This document shows, piece by piece, positions 18,256 to 25,893 of a stretch of 64,000 nucleotides of DNA. The position numbers were made by a program, and so were the translations under genes. The notes beneath the pieces were generated by a model. The model was not told the DNA's origin and did no database searches. It saw only the letters and a program-made list of their open reading frames with translations. The stretch lies in NCBI RefSeq assembly GCF_004000845.1, contig NZ_BIMA01000021.1, positions 16,700 through 80,699 of the forward strand. Direction: 5' to 3'. The stretch comes from Paenibacillus koleovorans NBRC 103111. GTDB lineage: Bacteria > Bacillota > Bacilli > Paenibacillales > NBRC-103111. Numbering within the stretch: the first letter of the stretch is position 1; every line of letters begins with the position of its first letter.

Positions 18256-18269
18256 TTCTATATATGGAA
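18256..18269. promoter_or_regulatory. IclR-type operator palindrome
   Basis: TTCTATATATGGAA is a 14-bp palindrome with one mismatched pair and resembles the TTCC-ATATAT-GGAA type bound by many IclR-family repressors. It lies 14 bp downstream of the predicted -10, overlapping the transcribed region. An IclR gene is found at the 3' end of the same gene set (27191-27958). Confidence 0.5.
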
Positions 18270-18321
18270 CTACAACAAACCAAGGCCAAGCTCGATTTTG
18301 TTAAAAAGGAGTGACCGAACC

Positions 18322-18756
18322 CTGAATCCTACATGGAACCCCGCCGATCCGCCTCCCGGCTATTTGGCTCCCGGACCGTTCTGGCATCATATCGGCTGCC
18401 GCATTGTCGAAGCCGGCGACGGCGAAGCGAAGCTGTCGCTGGAGGCGGATAGTTATCACATGAATACGCTGGGCATGCTGCACGGCGGCGTGCATGCGAC
18501 GCTGCTGGACAACGCGATGGGACTTGCCGCCCGCTCGATTTTCAAGCATTCGGTCGTGACGACGCATCTGAATATCGTCTTCGTGAACAACGTCAGTCAT
18601 GGAACCGTTTACGCGTTCGGCAAAATCGTTCATCGCACGAAACGGACCGCCACTGTGGAAGGGCGAGTTACCGACGAGAACGGCATGTTGATCGCCATGG
18701 CAACCGGGAGCTTCCTGCAGAAGAACGTTTCCGAAGGAAAGGAGGAGGGGATATGA
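18322..18756 (+). CDS. PaaI-type hotdog-fold acyl-CoA thioesterase
   Basis: About 144 aa. The hotdog motif GMLHGGVHATLLDNAMGLAA (about residues 50-70) and the downstream VTTHLNIVFVN define a PaaI-type thioesterase that hydrolyses acyl-CoA intermediates, here perhaps releasing stalled CoA esters. No ATG or GTG is available. CTG 18322 has AAGGAG 10 nt upstream and is the best start; a TTG at 18298 lacks a ribosome binding site. It overlaps the CoA-transferase A gene by ATGA and is first in the acyl-CoA operon. Confidence 0.8.
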   Translation: MNPTWNPADPPPGYLAPGPFWHHIGCRIVEAGDGEAKLSLEADSYHMNTLGMLHGGVHATLLDNAMGLAARSIFKHSVVTTHLNIVFVNNVSHGTVYAFGKIVHRTKRTATVEGRVTDENGMLIAMATGSFLQKNVSEGKEEGI

Positions 18757-19457
18757 AGGCCGACGCACAACTGTCGACGAACGTGGCATTCTTGTCATGC
18801 GTGGAAGCGGTGGACCGGATCCGTGCCGGCTCGACCTTGATGGTAGGCGGCTTCGGCATAACCGGGATACCCGAGATGCTGCTGGGCGAGATGTGCCGGC
18901 GGCCGGAGCTGGGCGATTTTACAATTATCAGCAACAACTTTTCGCTGAAGAGCAATCTCCACAAGCTGTTCGAGCAGGGCAAAATCCGCAAAGGAATCGG
19001 CACTTATTTTACAACCTCGCCGATGGTCGTGCGCGCCCATCGGGAAGGCAGGCTGGACATTGAGCTGCTGCCGCAGGGAACGTTCGCGGAGGCGATCCGG
19101 CTGGGCGGCTCGGGCATCCCGGCGTTCTATACGCCGACCGGTGCCGGCACGGAGCTGGCGCGGGGCAAGGAGGCGAGGATGTACGACGGAGTCGAGTGCG
19201 TGCTGGAACGGACGCTTACGGCGGATGTCGCCCTGATCCGCGCCCACAAGGCCGACAAGGCGGGCAATATCGTGTACCGCAAATCGGCGAGAAACTTCAA
19301 TCCGTTGATGGCGGCCGCGGCCCGGCTGACGATCGCGGAAGTGGACGATATCGTGGAAGTCGGCGAGCTGGATAGCGAGTCGATCGCCACGCCGTTTATT
19401 TTTGTCGACATTATCGTGAAAAGAGGCGATCAGACTGGATACTCAACCGAAAATTAA
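18753..19457 (+). CDS. CoA-transferase subunit A (second pair)
   Basis: A 234-aa alpha subunit of a family I CoA-transferase, with [22 protein letters not shown] and [19 protein letters not shown]. It starts at ATG 18753 inside the stop of the thioesterase gene, behind GGAGG. With the next gene it should activate the organic acid that enters this pathway. It differs clearly from the pair at 0.9-2.3 kb, so it probably has another substrate, for instance a C5 or larger dicarboxylate or keto acid. Confidence 0.85.
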   Translation: MKADAQLSTNVAFLSCVEAVDRIRAGSTLMVGGFGITGIPEMLLGEMCRRPELGDFTIISNNFSLKSNLHKLFEQGKIRKGIGTYFTTSPMVVRAHREGRLDIELLPQGTFAEAIRLGGSGIPAFYTPTGAGTELARGKEARMYDGVECVLERTLTADVALIRAHKADKAGNIVYRKSARNFNPLMAAAARLTIAEVDDIVEVGELDSESIATPFIFVDIIVKRGDQTGYSTEN

Positions 19458-20148
19458 CTCGCCGCTGTCCAAGGAGCAGGTCAAACAGTACATCGCCTGG
19501 AGGTGCGCCCGGGAGCTGCAGCCGGGAATCGTCAATTTGGGCATCGGCATCCCGATCTACGTCCCGGATTATTTGCCGGCCGGCCGGATTACGCTGCACA
19601 GCGAGAACGGCATTCTCGGCGTCGGACCTTCGCCTGCGCCGGGACAGGAGGACCCCGATCTCGTCAACGCCAGCAAGCTGCCGGTTACGGAGCTACCGTA
19701 CACGTCGTTTTTCGATAGCTCGTGGTCGTTCGCGATGATGCGCGGCGGGCATCTGGACGCCACCGTGGTCGGGGCCTTGCAGGTCGCCGAGAACGGCGAT
19801 CTGGCCAGCTGGGCCATTCCCGGCCAGGATGTGCTCGGTGTTGGCGGCGTCATGGACCTCGTGATCGGGGCGAAACACGTTATTGTGGCGATGACCCACG
19901 TCAGCGCCAAGGGAGAGCCGAAGATCGTGCAGCAATGCACCTATCCGCTCACCGCTTCGAGACGAGTCGGGACGATCGTGACCGAATACGCCGTCTTCAA
20001 AATCGCGGTCGGCCGGCTTCAACTCGTCGAGCTGATCGAGGAAATGTCGCTCGACGAACTGAAGAGCATCACGCCGGCCCGGTACGACATAGCCGAAGCG
20101 TTGGCGCGTCCTCGTCAGGCGGATGCGGTTCCATTTCTCAAAAATTAA
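19435..20148 (+). CDS. CoA-transferase subunit B, CTG start
   Basis: A 237-aa beta subunit. The catalytic glutamate is in SENGILGVGPSP, and NLGIGIPIYVPDYLP is the family signature. The reading frame is open upstream of the first in-frame TTG (19537), and residues encoded there (KEQVKQYIAWRCARELQPG) match the family N-terminus, so the gene must start earlier. The only suitable codon is CTG 19435, with AAAAGAGG ending 8 nt upstream, giving a start Leu/Met-Asp-Thr-Gln as in relatives. It overlaps subunit A by 23 bp. Confidence 0.8.
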   Translation: MDTQPKINSPLSKEQVKQYIAWRCARELQPGIVNLGIGIPIYVPDYLPAGRITLHSENGILGVGPSPAPGQEDPDLVNASKLPVTELPYTSFFDSSWSFAMMRGGHLDATVVGALQVAENGDLASWAIPGQDVLGVGGVMDLVIGAKHVIVAMTHVSAKGEPKIVQQCTYPLTASRRVGTIVTEYAVFKIAVGRLQLVELIEEMSLDELKSITPARYDIAEALARPRQADAVPFLKN

Positions 20149-20167
20149 TTCAGGGAGGCCAAGTGGC

Positions 20168-20926
20168 ATGAGCAGCTTGCAGGGGAAGGTCGCGGTCGTA
20201 ACCGGCGCCGGTCAAGGCATCGGTGCGGCGACAGCGATACGGTTGGCCGCCGGCGGAGCCAAGGTCGCCGTGGTGGAGCTGAAAGAGGAGTTCGGGCATA
20301 ACACCGTGCAGGCCATTCGGGCGGCCGGCGGGGAAGCGATAGCGATCGGCTGCAACGTGACGAACGGCACCGAAGTCGAACAAGCCGTGACGCACACGAT
20401 CGAACGGTTCGGCCGGCTCGACATCCTGGTGAACAACGCGGGGGTAATTCGCGACAACCTGTTGTTCAAGATGTCCGAGGACGACTGGGATACGGTTATG
20501 GACGTGCACTTGAAAGGGAGCTTCCTGTTCAGCCGCGCCGCGCAAAAGCATATGGTGCGGCAGCGCTACGGGAAAATCGTCAACACGAGCAGCACCTCGG
20601 CGCTCGGCAACCGGGGCCAAGCCAACTATTCCGCGGCGAAAGCCGGCTTGCAGGGGTTTACGAAGACGCTGGCGATCGAGCTCGGACCGTTCAACATCAA
20701 CGTTAACGCGGTGGCGCCGGGGTTTATCGTGACCGCGATGACGAAAGAGACGTCGGAGCGCATGGGAGTCGACTTCGAGGAGAGGCAGCGGGCCGCCGCC
20801 GAGCAAATTCCGCTGCGTCGGGTCGGACAGCCGGAGGACGTCGCCAACGTAATCGCTTTTCTCGCCAGCGACGAAGCGAGCTATGTGTCCGGACAAGTTA
20901 TTTATGTAAGCGGCGGACGACGCTGA
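20168..20926 (+). CDS. FabG-type short-chain dehydrogenase
   Basis: A 252-aa SDR with TGAGQGIG (residues 12-19), NNAG, catalytic Ser in NTSSTSALG, YSAAK and the C-terminal YVSGGRR. It is closest to 3-oxoacyl-ACP/CoA reductases. In this operon it more likely oxidises a 3-hydroxyacyl-CoA in the catabolic direction. It starts at ATG 20168 behind GGGAGG. A second SDR is encoded at 24.4 kb. Confidence 0.85.
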   Translation: MSSLQGKVAVVTGAGQGIGAATAIRLAAGGAKVAVVELKEEFGHNTVQAIRAAGGEAIAIGCNVTNGTEVEQAVTHTIERFGRLDILVNNAGVIRDNLLFKMSEDDWDTVMDVHLKGSFLFSRAAQKHMVRQRYGKIVNTSSTSALGNRGQANYSAAKAGLQGFTKTLAIELGPFNINVNAVAPGFIVTAMTKETSERMGVDFEERQRAAAEQIPLRRVGQPEDVANVIAFLASDEASYVSGQVIYVSGGRR

Positions 20927-20960
20927 GGGTTTTTGAAGGCGGAAGGGCGAAGAGCGGAAA

Positions 20961-21006
20961 GCGGAAATGCGCAGAGCGGAAAGGCGGAAATGCGCAGAGC
21001 GGAAAG
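20961..21006 (+). repeat. Exact tandem duplication of a 23-bp purine-rich unit
   Basis: A 23-bp unit (20961-20983), starting GCGGAAATGCGCAG, is repeated exactly at 20984-21006 and starts a third time before the ATG at 21011. Similar GCGGAAAG steps extend upstream to about 20940. Each unit carries a Shine-Dalgarno-like GGAAAG and an ATG. It fills the gap between the FabG gene and the MaoC gene. Confidence 0.85.
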
Positions 21007-21010
21007 GCGG

Positions 21011-21442
21011 ATGAAGGTGGATATCGATGAAAGCGTAATCGGCAAAACGAGCGAGATTCAGCAATTTATCGTGGAGGAGGCAGCGATCCTGGCTTTCGCC
21101 CGGGCGATCGGCGATCAACACCCGCTGTATACCGACAGAGACATCGCCCGAGCATACGGCTACCCGGCTATCGTAGCGCCTCCGACGTTTCCGACTACAT
21201 TCCGGTTCGCCTACCCTCCGGTTCCTTACGAGCCGAGCCGCTCCATTCACGGCGAGCAGGAATACCGCTACGAGCGTCCGATCGTCGCAGGCGACGTGCT
21301 GATCTGCTTGAGCCGAGTCGTGGGCGTGAAGGTGCGGCACGGCAAGCTGGGGAAAATGACGCTGCTCACGACTGAAATTCGCGGCGCGGACCCGGAAGGC
21401 CGGCTGGTGTTTACCGGCGTAAGCACGGTCATTTTACGTTGA
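21011..21442 (+). CDS. MaoC-like dehydratase, N-terminal (FAS1-DH) type
   Basis: A 143-aa hotdog protein of the MaoC N-terminal type (IGKTSEIQQFIVEEAAILAFARAIGD, then HPLYTD and PPTFPTTFRF). Such proteins pair with a MaoC C-terminal type protein, here the next gene, to form a heteromeric enoyl-CoA hydratase. ATG 21011 is chosen because the in-frame upstream codons come from the 23-bp repeat and start at a TTG. This subunit normally lacks the catalytic Asp/His of the hydratase motif and serves substrate binding. Confidence 0.75.
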   Translation: MKVDIDESVIGKTSEIQQFIVEEAAILAFARAIGDQHPLYTDRDIARAYGYPAIVAPPTFPTTFRFAYPPVPYEPSRSIHGEQEYRYERPIVAGDVLICLSRVVGVKVRHGKLGKMTLLTTEIRGADPEGRLVFTGVSTVILR

Positions 21443-21462
21443 AGGACGGTGGGTGGACAGGC

Positions 21463-21891
21463 ATGAACTGGACTGGGCTTCAAGTGGGACGGGAGCTGGA
21501 CCCGCTGGTCAAGCCGCCCGTAGATAACGCGCAGCTGTCGGCCTACGCGCAGGCGTCCGGCGATTTCAATCCCATCCATACCGACGACAGGGTCGCACGC
21601 GAAAAAGGGCTGGACGGCGTCATCGCGCACGGCATGCTCGTCATGGGGTTTGTGGGCCAGTACGCGGGACGAATCGTCGGATTGAACGGCTTCGTCAGCC
21701 GGTTGCAGGTACGGTTCGTGGAGATGGTCAAGCCGGGCGACGCGCTCGTATGCCGGGCCGAAGTTGTCGCGAAGGACGAGACGGCATGGACCGCCGAGCT
21801 CGAGCTGACCGTCGAGAAGGAGCCGGGGCGGGCGGTCGCCGTCGGCCGGGCGAGCTTGAATTACACGAGAGAAATGACGGGAAAGGACTGA
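21463..21891 (+). CDS. MaoC-like dehydratase, catalytic C-terminal type
   Basis: A 142-aa hotdog protein with the hydratase-2 motif as YAQASGDFNPIHTDDRVAREKGLDGVIAHGM (Asp and His in DFNPIHTD). It should hydrate a trans-2-enoyl-CoA together with the MaoC N-type protein upstream. ATG 21463 is preferred, and an in-frame TTG at 21439 overlaps the previous stop. Split MaoC pairs with a thiolase-like protein and DUF35 next door resemble the ChsH1-ChsH2/Ltp2 layout of sterol side-chain degradation in actinobacteria. Confidence 0.8.
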   Translation: MNWTGLQVGRELDPLVKPPVDNAQLSAYAQASGDFNPIHTDDRVAREKGLDGVIAHGMLVMGFVGQYAGRIVGLNGFVSRLQVRFVEMVKPGDALVCRAEVVAKDETAWTAELELTVEKEPGRAVAVGRASLNYTREMTGKD

Positions 21892-21899
21892 GGGCAACA

Positions 21900-23069
21900 A
21901 TGTCGATCAAACATGCGGCGGCGATCGTCGGCATCGGAGACGTCGAGCTGGAGAACGGGAAAGTGAAAGGAGGCAAGTCCGTCCTGCACATTCAGGCCGA
22001 AGCGGCCAAAGCCGCCCTGGAGGATGCCGGGCTCGGGCTGCGGGACGTCGACGGCCTGTTCGTGTCCGGCTTATGGGGGCTGCCGGGCGTCGGCACCTTT
22101 TCGTCGATCGCCGTAGCTGAATATCTCGGGATCGAGCCCCGATATACGGACTCGACGAATATCGGGGGATCGTCGCCGGAGGCGCAGCTCGGCCATGCCG
22201 CAGCGGCGATCCAGGCTGGTTTGTGCGAGGTAGCTCTGATCGTGTACGGCAGCACGCAGCGCTCGGAACGCTCGCGCAACTTAGGCGGACGTCCCCCCTC
22301 ACTGACCGCGCAATACGAAACGCCGTTCGGCCTGCCGTCCCCGGTCGGCGGTTACGCCATGGCGGCTCGGCGCCACATGCACCAGTACGGGACGAAGAGT
22401 GAGCAGCTGGCCGAAGTCGCCGTGTCCGCGCGGAAGTGGGCCATGTTGAATCCGCAGGCGACGATGCGCGACCCGCTGACCGTGGCCGACGTGCTCGGCT
22501 CGCCGCTGATCTGCGACCCGCTGCATCTGCTCGACTGCTGCCTCGTGACCGACGGGGCGGGGGCGGTCGTGGTCACGTCGGCGAAGCGGGCGCGGGATTG
22601 TCGGAAGCCGCCCGTCTGGCTGCTCGGACAGGGGGAATCCCATTCGCATTTGTCTGTGATGGGGATGCCGGACTTGACGGTGACGCCGGCGGCGAAGTCG
22701 GGCAGGACGGCGTTCGAGATGGCGGGTTTGTTGCCCAAGGATATCGATGTCGCGGAAATTTACGATTCATTTACGATCACGGTGCTGCTGACGCTGGAGT
22801 CGCTCGGCTTCTGCAAGCCGGGCGAAGCGGGGGATTTCGTCGCGGGCGGCCGAACGGCGCCCGGCGGGGCGTTCCCGATGAACACGAACGGCGGGGGATT
22901 GTCCTATGCGCATCCGGGCATGTACGGAGTCTTCTTGCTGATCGAGGCGGTCCGCCAGCTGCGCGGCGAATGCGGCGACAGACAGGTGGCGGACGCGAAG
23001 ATCGCGCTGGTGAACGGCACGGGCGGCACGTTGTCCTCGGCATCCACGTGCATATTGGGGAGGGATTGA
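21900..23069 (+). CDS. Thiolase-like protein lacking the catalytic Cys (possible retro-aldolase)
   Basis: A 389-aa member of the thiolase superfamily, SCP2/Ltp2 branch. It has the expected fold landmarks (VGIGDVELENGK, AEAAKAALEDAGL, IYDSFTITVLLTLESLGFC, NTNGGGLSYAHPGMYGVF). Where a thiolase has its nucleophilic Cys, this protein reads TNIGGSSPEA, and the C-terminal Cys motif is replaced by NGTGGTLSSASTC. It should therefore not thiolyse. In Ltp2, such proteins with a DUF35 partner cleave 3-hydroxyacyl-CoA by retro-aldol reaction, and the next gene encodes a DUF35 protein. It starts at ATG 21900. Confidence 0.75.
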   Translation: MSIKHAAAIVGIGDVELENGKVKGGKSVLHIQAEAAKAALEDAGLGLRDVDGLFVSGLWGLPGVGTFSSIAVAEYLGIEPRYTDSTNIGGSSPEAQLGHAAAAIQAGLCEVALIVYGSTQRSERSRNLGGRPPSLTAQYETPFGLPSPVGGYAMAARRHMHQYGTKSEQLAEVAVSARKWAMLNPQATMRDPLTVADVLGSPLICDPLHLLDCCLVTDGAGAVVVTSAKRARDCRKPPVWLLGQGESHSHLSVMGMPDLTVTPAAKSGRTAFEMAGLLPKDIDVAEIYDSFTITVLLTLESLGFCKPGEAGDFVAGGRTAPGGAFPMNTNGGGLSYAHPGMYGVFLLIEAVRQLRGECGDRQVADAKIALVNGTGGTLSSASTCILGRD

Positions 23070-23071
23070 GC

Positions 23072-23488
23072 ATGGCCGACATCGTCAAACCGGTACCGAT
23101 ACCCGACGGCGATTCGATGTATTTCTGGGAGCGCTGCAACGAAGGCAAGCTAGTTGTCCAGCATTGCGCCGACTGCGGACGGCACGTGTATTATCCGCGA
23201 GCGTATTGTCCTCGCTGCATGTCGGGCGAGCTGGAATGGGTGGAATGCCTCGGCCGCGGGACCGTGTATTCCTATACGGTGGCATATCGCCCTTCCGGTC
23301 CGGCATTCGCCGACGACTGCCCGTACGTAGTTGCGCTGATCGATTTGGCGGAGGGCGTGCGGATGATGTCCAATATCGTCAACGCGAAGCTCGAAGACAT
23401 CCATTGCGACATGCAGGTGGAGGTCGTGTTCAAGGAAGTCGGAGAGGTCAAGCTGCCTATGTTTCAGCCGATCGGGATTCGATTTTGA
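23072..23488 (+). CDS. Zinc-ribbon/OB-fold acyl-CoA-associated protein (DUF35)
   Basis: A 138-aa DUF35 protein. An N-terminal helix is followed by a rubredoxin-like zinc ribbon with two CxxC pairs (CADCGRHVYYPRAYCPRCM, about residues 32-50) and an OB fold (GRGTVYSYTVAYRP onward). Such proteins partner thiolase-like aldolases or MaoC domains and help bind the acyl-CoA. It starts at ATG 23072, 2 bp after the thiolase-like gene, which makes complex formation very likely. Confidence 0.85.
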   Translation: MADIVKPVPIPDGDSMYFWERCNEGKLVVQHCADCGRHVYYPRAYCPRCMSGELEWVECLGRGTVYSYTVAYRPSGPAFADDCPYVVALIDLAEGVRMMSNIVNAKLEDIHCDMQVEVVFKEVGEVKLPMFQPIGIRF

Positions 23489-23505
23489 TACTGGAGGGTA
23501 CTCAC

Positions 23506-24417
23506 ATGACATTCGTCCACACGCAGCCGGCTTACACGGTCGCGCCGCATCCGCAGCACAAGCGGCTGTACCGGATCGAGGCGGCGCCTGAAGCGGTAGC
23601 CGAGTTTGTGAACTTCTTTGCCGATACGGCGCTTCAGCATTTGGAATACGTGCCGTATTCGCGCTACATTTTGTCCGCCAAGCTGCGCGAGCTGCTCGGG
23701 GACTCCTTCCCGGATACGATTCGCGGCATTTTGCACGACCGGCAAACCGGCGGATTCACGATCGGCGTGCAGGGGGGGACAACGAATCTGGACGATTGCG
23801 TCAAATTCGCCACGGCCGTCGCCCACCTGGTCGGCACCCCGAACTTCGATGCGATGTCGGGTATGTACTACGCCCGGTTTTCCGTCCAGCATACCGACAA
23901 TAGCGATTCGTACCTGCGCCAGGCGTACCGGTTGTTTACGCTGCACACGGACGGCACGTACGTCGACGAGGCGACCGACTGGCTGCTTATGATGAAGCTG
24001 GACGAACGGAGCGCGGCCGGGGGCGAATCTACGCTGCTCCATCTGGACGACTGGGAGGAGCTGGAGCGGTATGCGACGCATCCGCTGGCCGTCTACAAAT
24101 TCACGTACAAGTCGCCGGGCAGCAAAAACGTAGGGGAGTCGCTAAACCACGAGACGTTTTATTTACGGAACGACAAGCCGTGTATTTATTTTATCGATCA
24201 ATTCGTACACCCGGAGACGATCGAGCAATCCGTTTATTTGCGGGACATGTCGGCTTCGCTGGAGGACAGCCCGTCCAAATGCGCGATCCGTCTGCCGGTC
24301 GGCGACCTGATCATGCTGAACAATACGTTCTGGATGCACGGTCGCGCTCCATTTGAACAAAATCCGCAATTGTACCGCGAGCTGCTGCGCATTCGCGGCC
24401 AATTCGCCAAATGCTGA
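23506..24417 (+). CDS. glaH: Glutarate 2-hydroxylase (CsiD/GlaH)
   Basis: A 303-aa Fe(II)/2-oxoglutarate-dependent dioxygenase. It matches remembered E. coli CsiD through long stretches: KFATAVAHLVGTPNFDAMSG, NSDSYLRQAYR, LHTDGTYVDE (His and Asp iron ligands), LLHLDDWEEL, YIDQFVHP and FWMHGRAPF (second His), ending in RELLRIRGQF with the 2-oxoglutarate-binding Arg. It hydroxylates glutarate to L-2-hydroxyglutarate, the substrate of LhgO at 17.0-18.2 kb. It starts at ATG 23506 behind GGAGG. Its position in an acyl-CoA operon rather than beside lysine-degradation genes is unusual. Confidence 0.88.
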   Translation: MTFVHTQPAYTVAPHPQHKRLYRIEAAPEAVAEFVNFFADTALQHLEYVPYSRYILSAKLRELLGDSFPDTIRGILHDRQTGGFTIGVQGGTTNLDDCVKFATAVAHLVGTPNFDAMSGMYYARFSVQHTDNSDSYLRQAYRLFTLHTDGTYVDEATDWLLMMKLDERSAAGGESTLLHLDDWEELERYATHPLAVYKFTYKSPGSKNVGESLNHETFYLRNDKPCIYFIDQFVHPETIEQSVYLRDMSASLEDSPSKCAIRLPVGDLIMLNNTFWMHGRAPFEQNPQLYRELLRIRGQFAKC

Positions 24418-24433
24418 AGGGGAGGCGTTGCAG

Positions 24434-25210
24434 ATGAACGAACAACCGTATGAAGCCGTTTCGCTCGGCCTTCGGGGCCGCAAGGCTCTTGTCGTAGGCG
24501 CGGGCGGCATCGGCGAAGCGTGCGTGGAGCAGTTGATCCGACAAGGGGTCCAACTGGTGCTTGCGGATATCGACCAGAGCCGGCTCGACGCCATTGCCGA
24601 GCTGAACCGTTTCGACGAGGCGGGCTGTTATACCGTGCGCTGTGACGTTCGCCAGCCGGACGACTGCCGCCGGCTCGTCGACGATACGTGCGACAAGCTC
24701 GGCGGCCTCGACCTGTTCATTCATATGGCCGGGATCAATATCCGCAAGCCGGCGACGGAGCTGGACGATGCGGAGTGGCGGGACATTCTGGACATTAACC
24801 TGACGAGCGCGTTTACGCTCACGCAAGCGGCAGGCAAGCGGATGGTGCGGCAGGGCTACGGACGTATCGTCTTGTACTCCTCGGTATCCGGGCTGCTGGC
24901 GCACAAAAACCATTCCCCCTACGCCGCAAGCAAAGGCGGAATGAATCAGATGATGCGGGTTATGGCGCATGAGTGGGCCGACAAGGGCGTGACGGTCAAC
25001 GCGATCGCTCCGGGTTATATGGAGACGCATCTGACCCGGGACTACTTGCGTCAATCCGACACGTACGACAAGCTGACCCAGCTCATCCCGGCCGGCCGGC
25101 TCGGCAATCCGATCGACGTGATCGGACCGACGCTGTTCCTGCTCTCCGACCTGGCCCGTTTCGTCACCGGCCACGTCCTGTACGTGGACGGGGGGCGGAC
25201 GCTCGTATGA
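24434..25210 (+). CDS. Short-chain dehydrogenase/reductase
   Basis: A 258-aa SDR with a slightly unusual nucleotide motif VGAGGIGEA, HMAGIN in place of NNAG, catalytic Ser in YSSVSGL, YAASKGG and the C-terminal YVDGGRTLV. It starts at ATG 24434 behind GGGGAGG. It overlaps the following gene by ATGA. It is probably a hydroxyacyl or polyol/keto oxidoreductase of the same catabolic route; the substrate is not visible. Confidence 0.82.
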   Translation: MNEQPYEAVSLGLRGRKALVVGAGGIGEACVEQLIRQGVQLVLADIDQSRLDAIAELNRFDEAGCYTVRCDVRQPDDCRRLVDDTCDKLGGLDLFIHMAGINIRKPATELDDAEWRDILDINLTSAFTLTQAAGKRMVRQGYGRIVLYSSVSGLLAHKNHSPYAASKGGMNQMMRVMAHEWADKGVTVNAIAPGYMETHLTRDYLRQSDTYDKLTQLIPAGRLGNPIDVIGPTLFLLSDLARFVTGHVLYVDGGRTLV

Positions 25211-25878
25211 AAGTCGCGCTTATTCACGCGACGACGACCGCGGTGGCGCCGATCGAACGCGCCTTCCGCGATGAGGCATCCGGGAGCGGAGCCGCCGTCG
25301 AGCTGCTCCATTTGATGGATACGGGGCTGCTCGCGATGATGGAGGCCGAGGGCGAGCTGACGCCGGGGATCGTCGAGCGGATGGCCGTCCTGCTCGACCT
25401 GGCGATGCAGTCGCAGACCGACTGCATTCAGCTGACGTGCTCTGCGTTCAACGAAGCGGTGCTGACGCTTCAACCGCGATACGGCGTCAAGCTGTTCCGA
25501 TCGGATGAAGCGATGCTCGACGAGGCGCTCGCTTACGAACGCATCGGTCTCGTCTCGACCGTCCGGCAGACGCCAGTCGCCTTGCTCGCTTACTTGAAGG
25601 CGCGAAAGCCGGACGTCCGCGTCCGGTCGCTTGTCGAGCCTGGGCTTATTCATTTGCTGTTCCAGGGCAGGCGCAAGGAGCACGATGAGCGAATCGTCGA
25701 CATGGTCCGGGAGCTGGACGGGCATGTAGACGTCATCGTGCTTTCGCAATACAGCATGGACCATGTGGCGGAGCAGGTTCGCCCGTCCGTACCGTTATTG
25801 ACGGCGCCGGCGGCATCGGCTCGAAGATGTTTGGCCTACTTGACCGGAACGCGGCGAACGAGCCGGACGAGCCGATAG
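25207..25878 (+). CDS. Asp/Glu racemase-superfamily protein with a single catalytic Cys
   Basis: A 223-aa protein of the aspartate/glutamate/hydantoin racemase superfamily. The first-half cysteine is present in CIQLTCSAFNEA (about residue 80). The second-half position that normally holds the partner Cys reads IVLSQYSMDH, with Ser. Members with only one Cys include decarboxylases and isomerases such as arylmalonate decarboxylase, so racemisation is doubtful. It is translationally coupled to the upstream SDR and lies 15 bp before the acyl-CoA dehydrogenase gene. The C-terminus is Arg/Thr-rich (TGTRRTSRTSR). Confidence 0.7.
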   Translation: MKVALIHATTTAVAPIERAFRDEASGSGAAVELLHLMDTGLLAMMEAEGELTPGIVERMAVLLDLAMQSQTDCIQLTCSAFNEAVLTLQPRYGVKLFRSDEAMLDEALAYERIGLVSTVRQTPVALLAYLKARKPDVRVRSLVEPGLIHLLFQGRRKEHDERIVDMVRELDGHVDVIVLSQYSMDHVAEQVRPSVPLLTAPAASARRCLAYLTGTRRTSRTSR

Positions 25879-25893
25879 CGGGAGGTTGATTTG

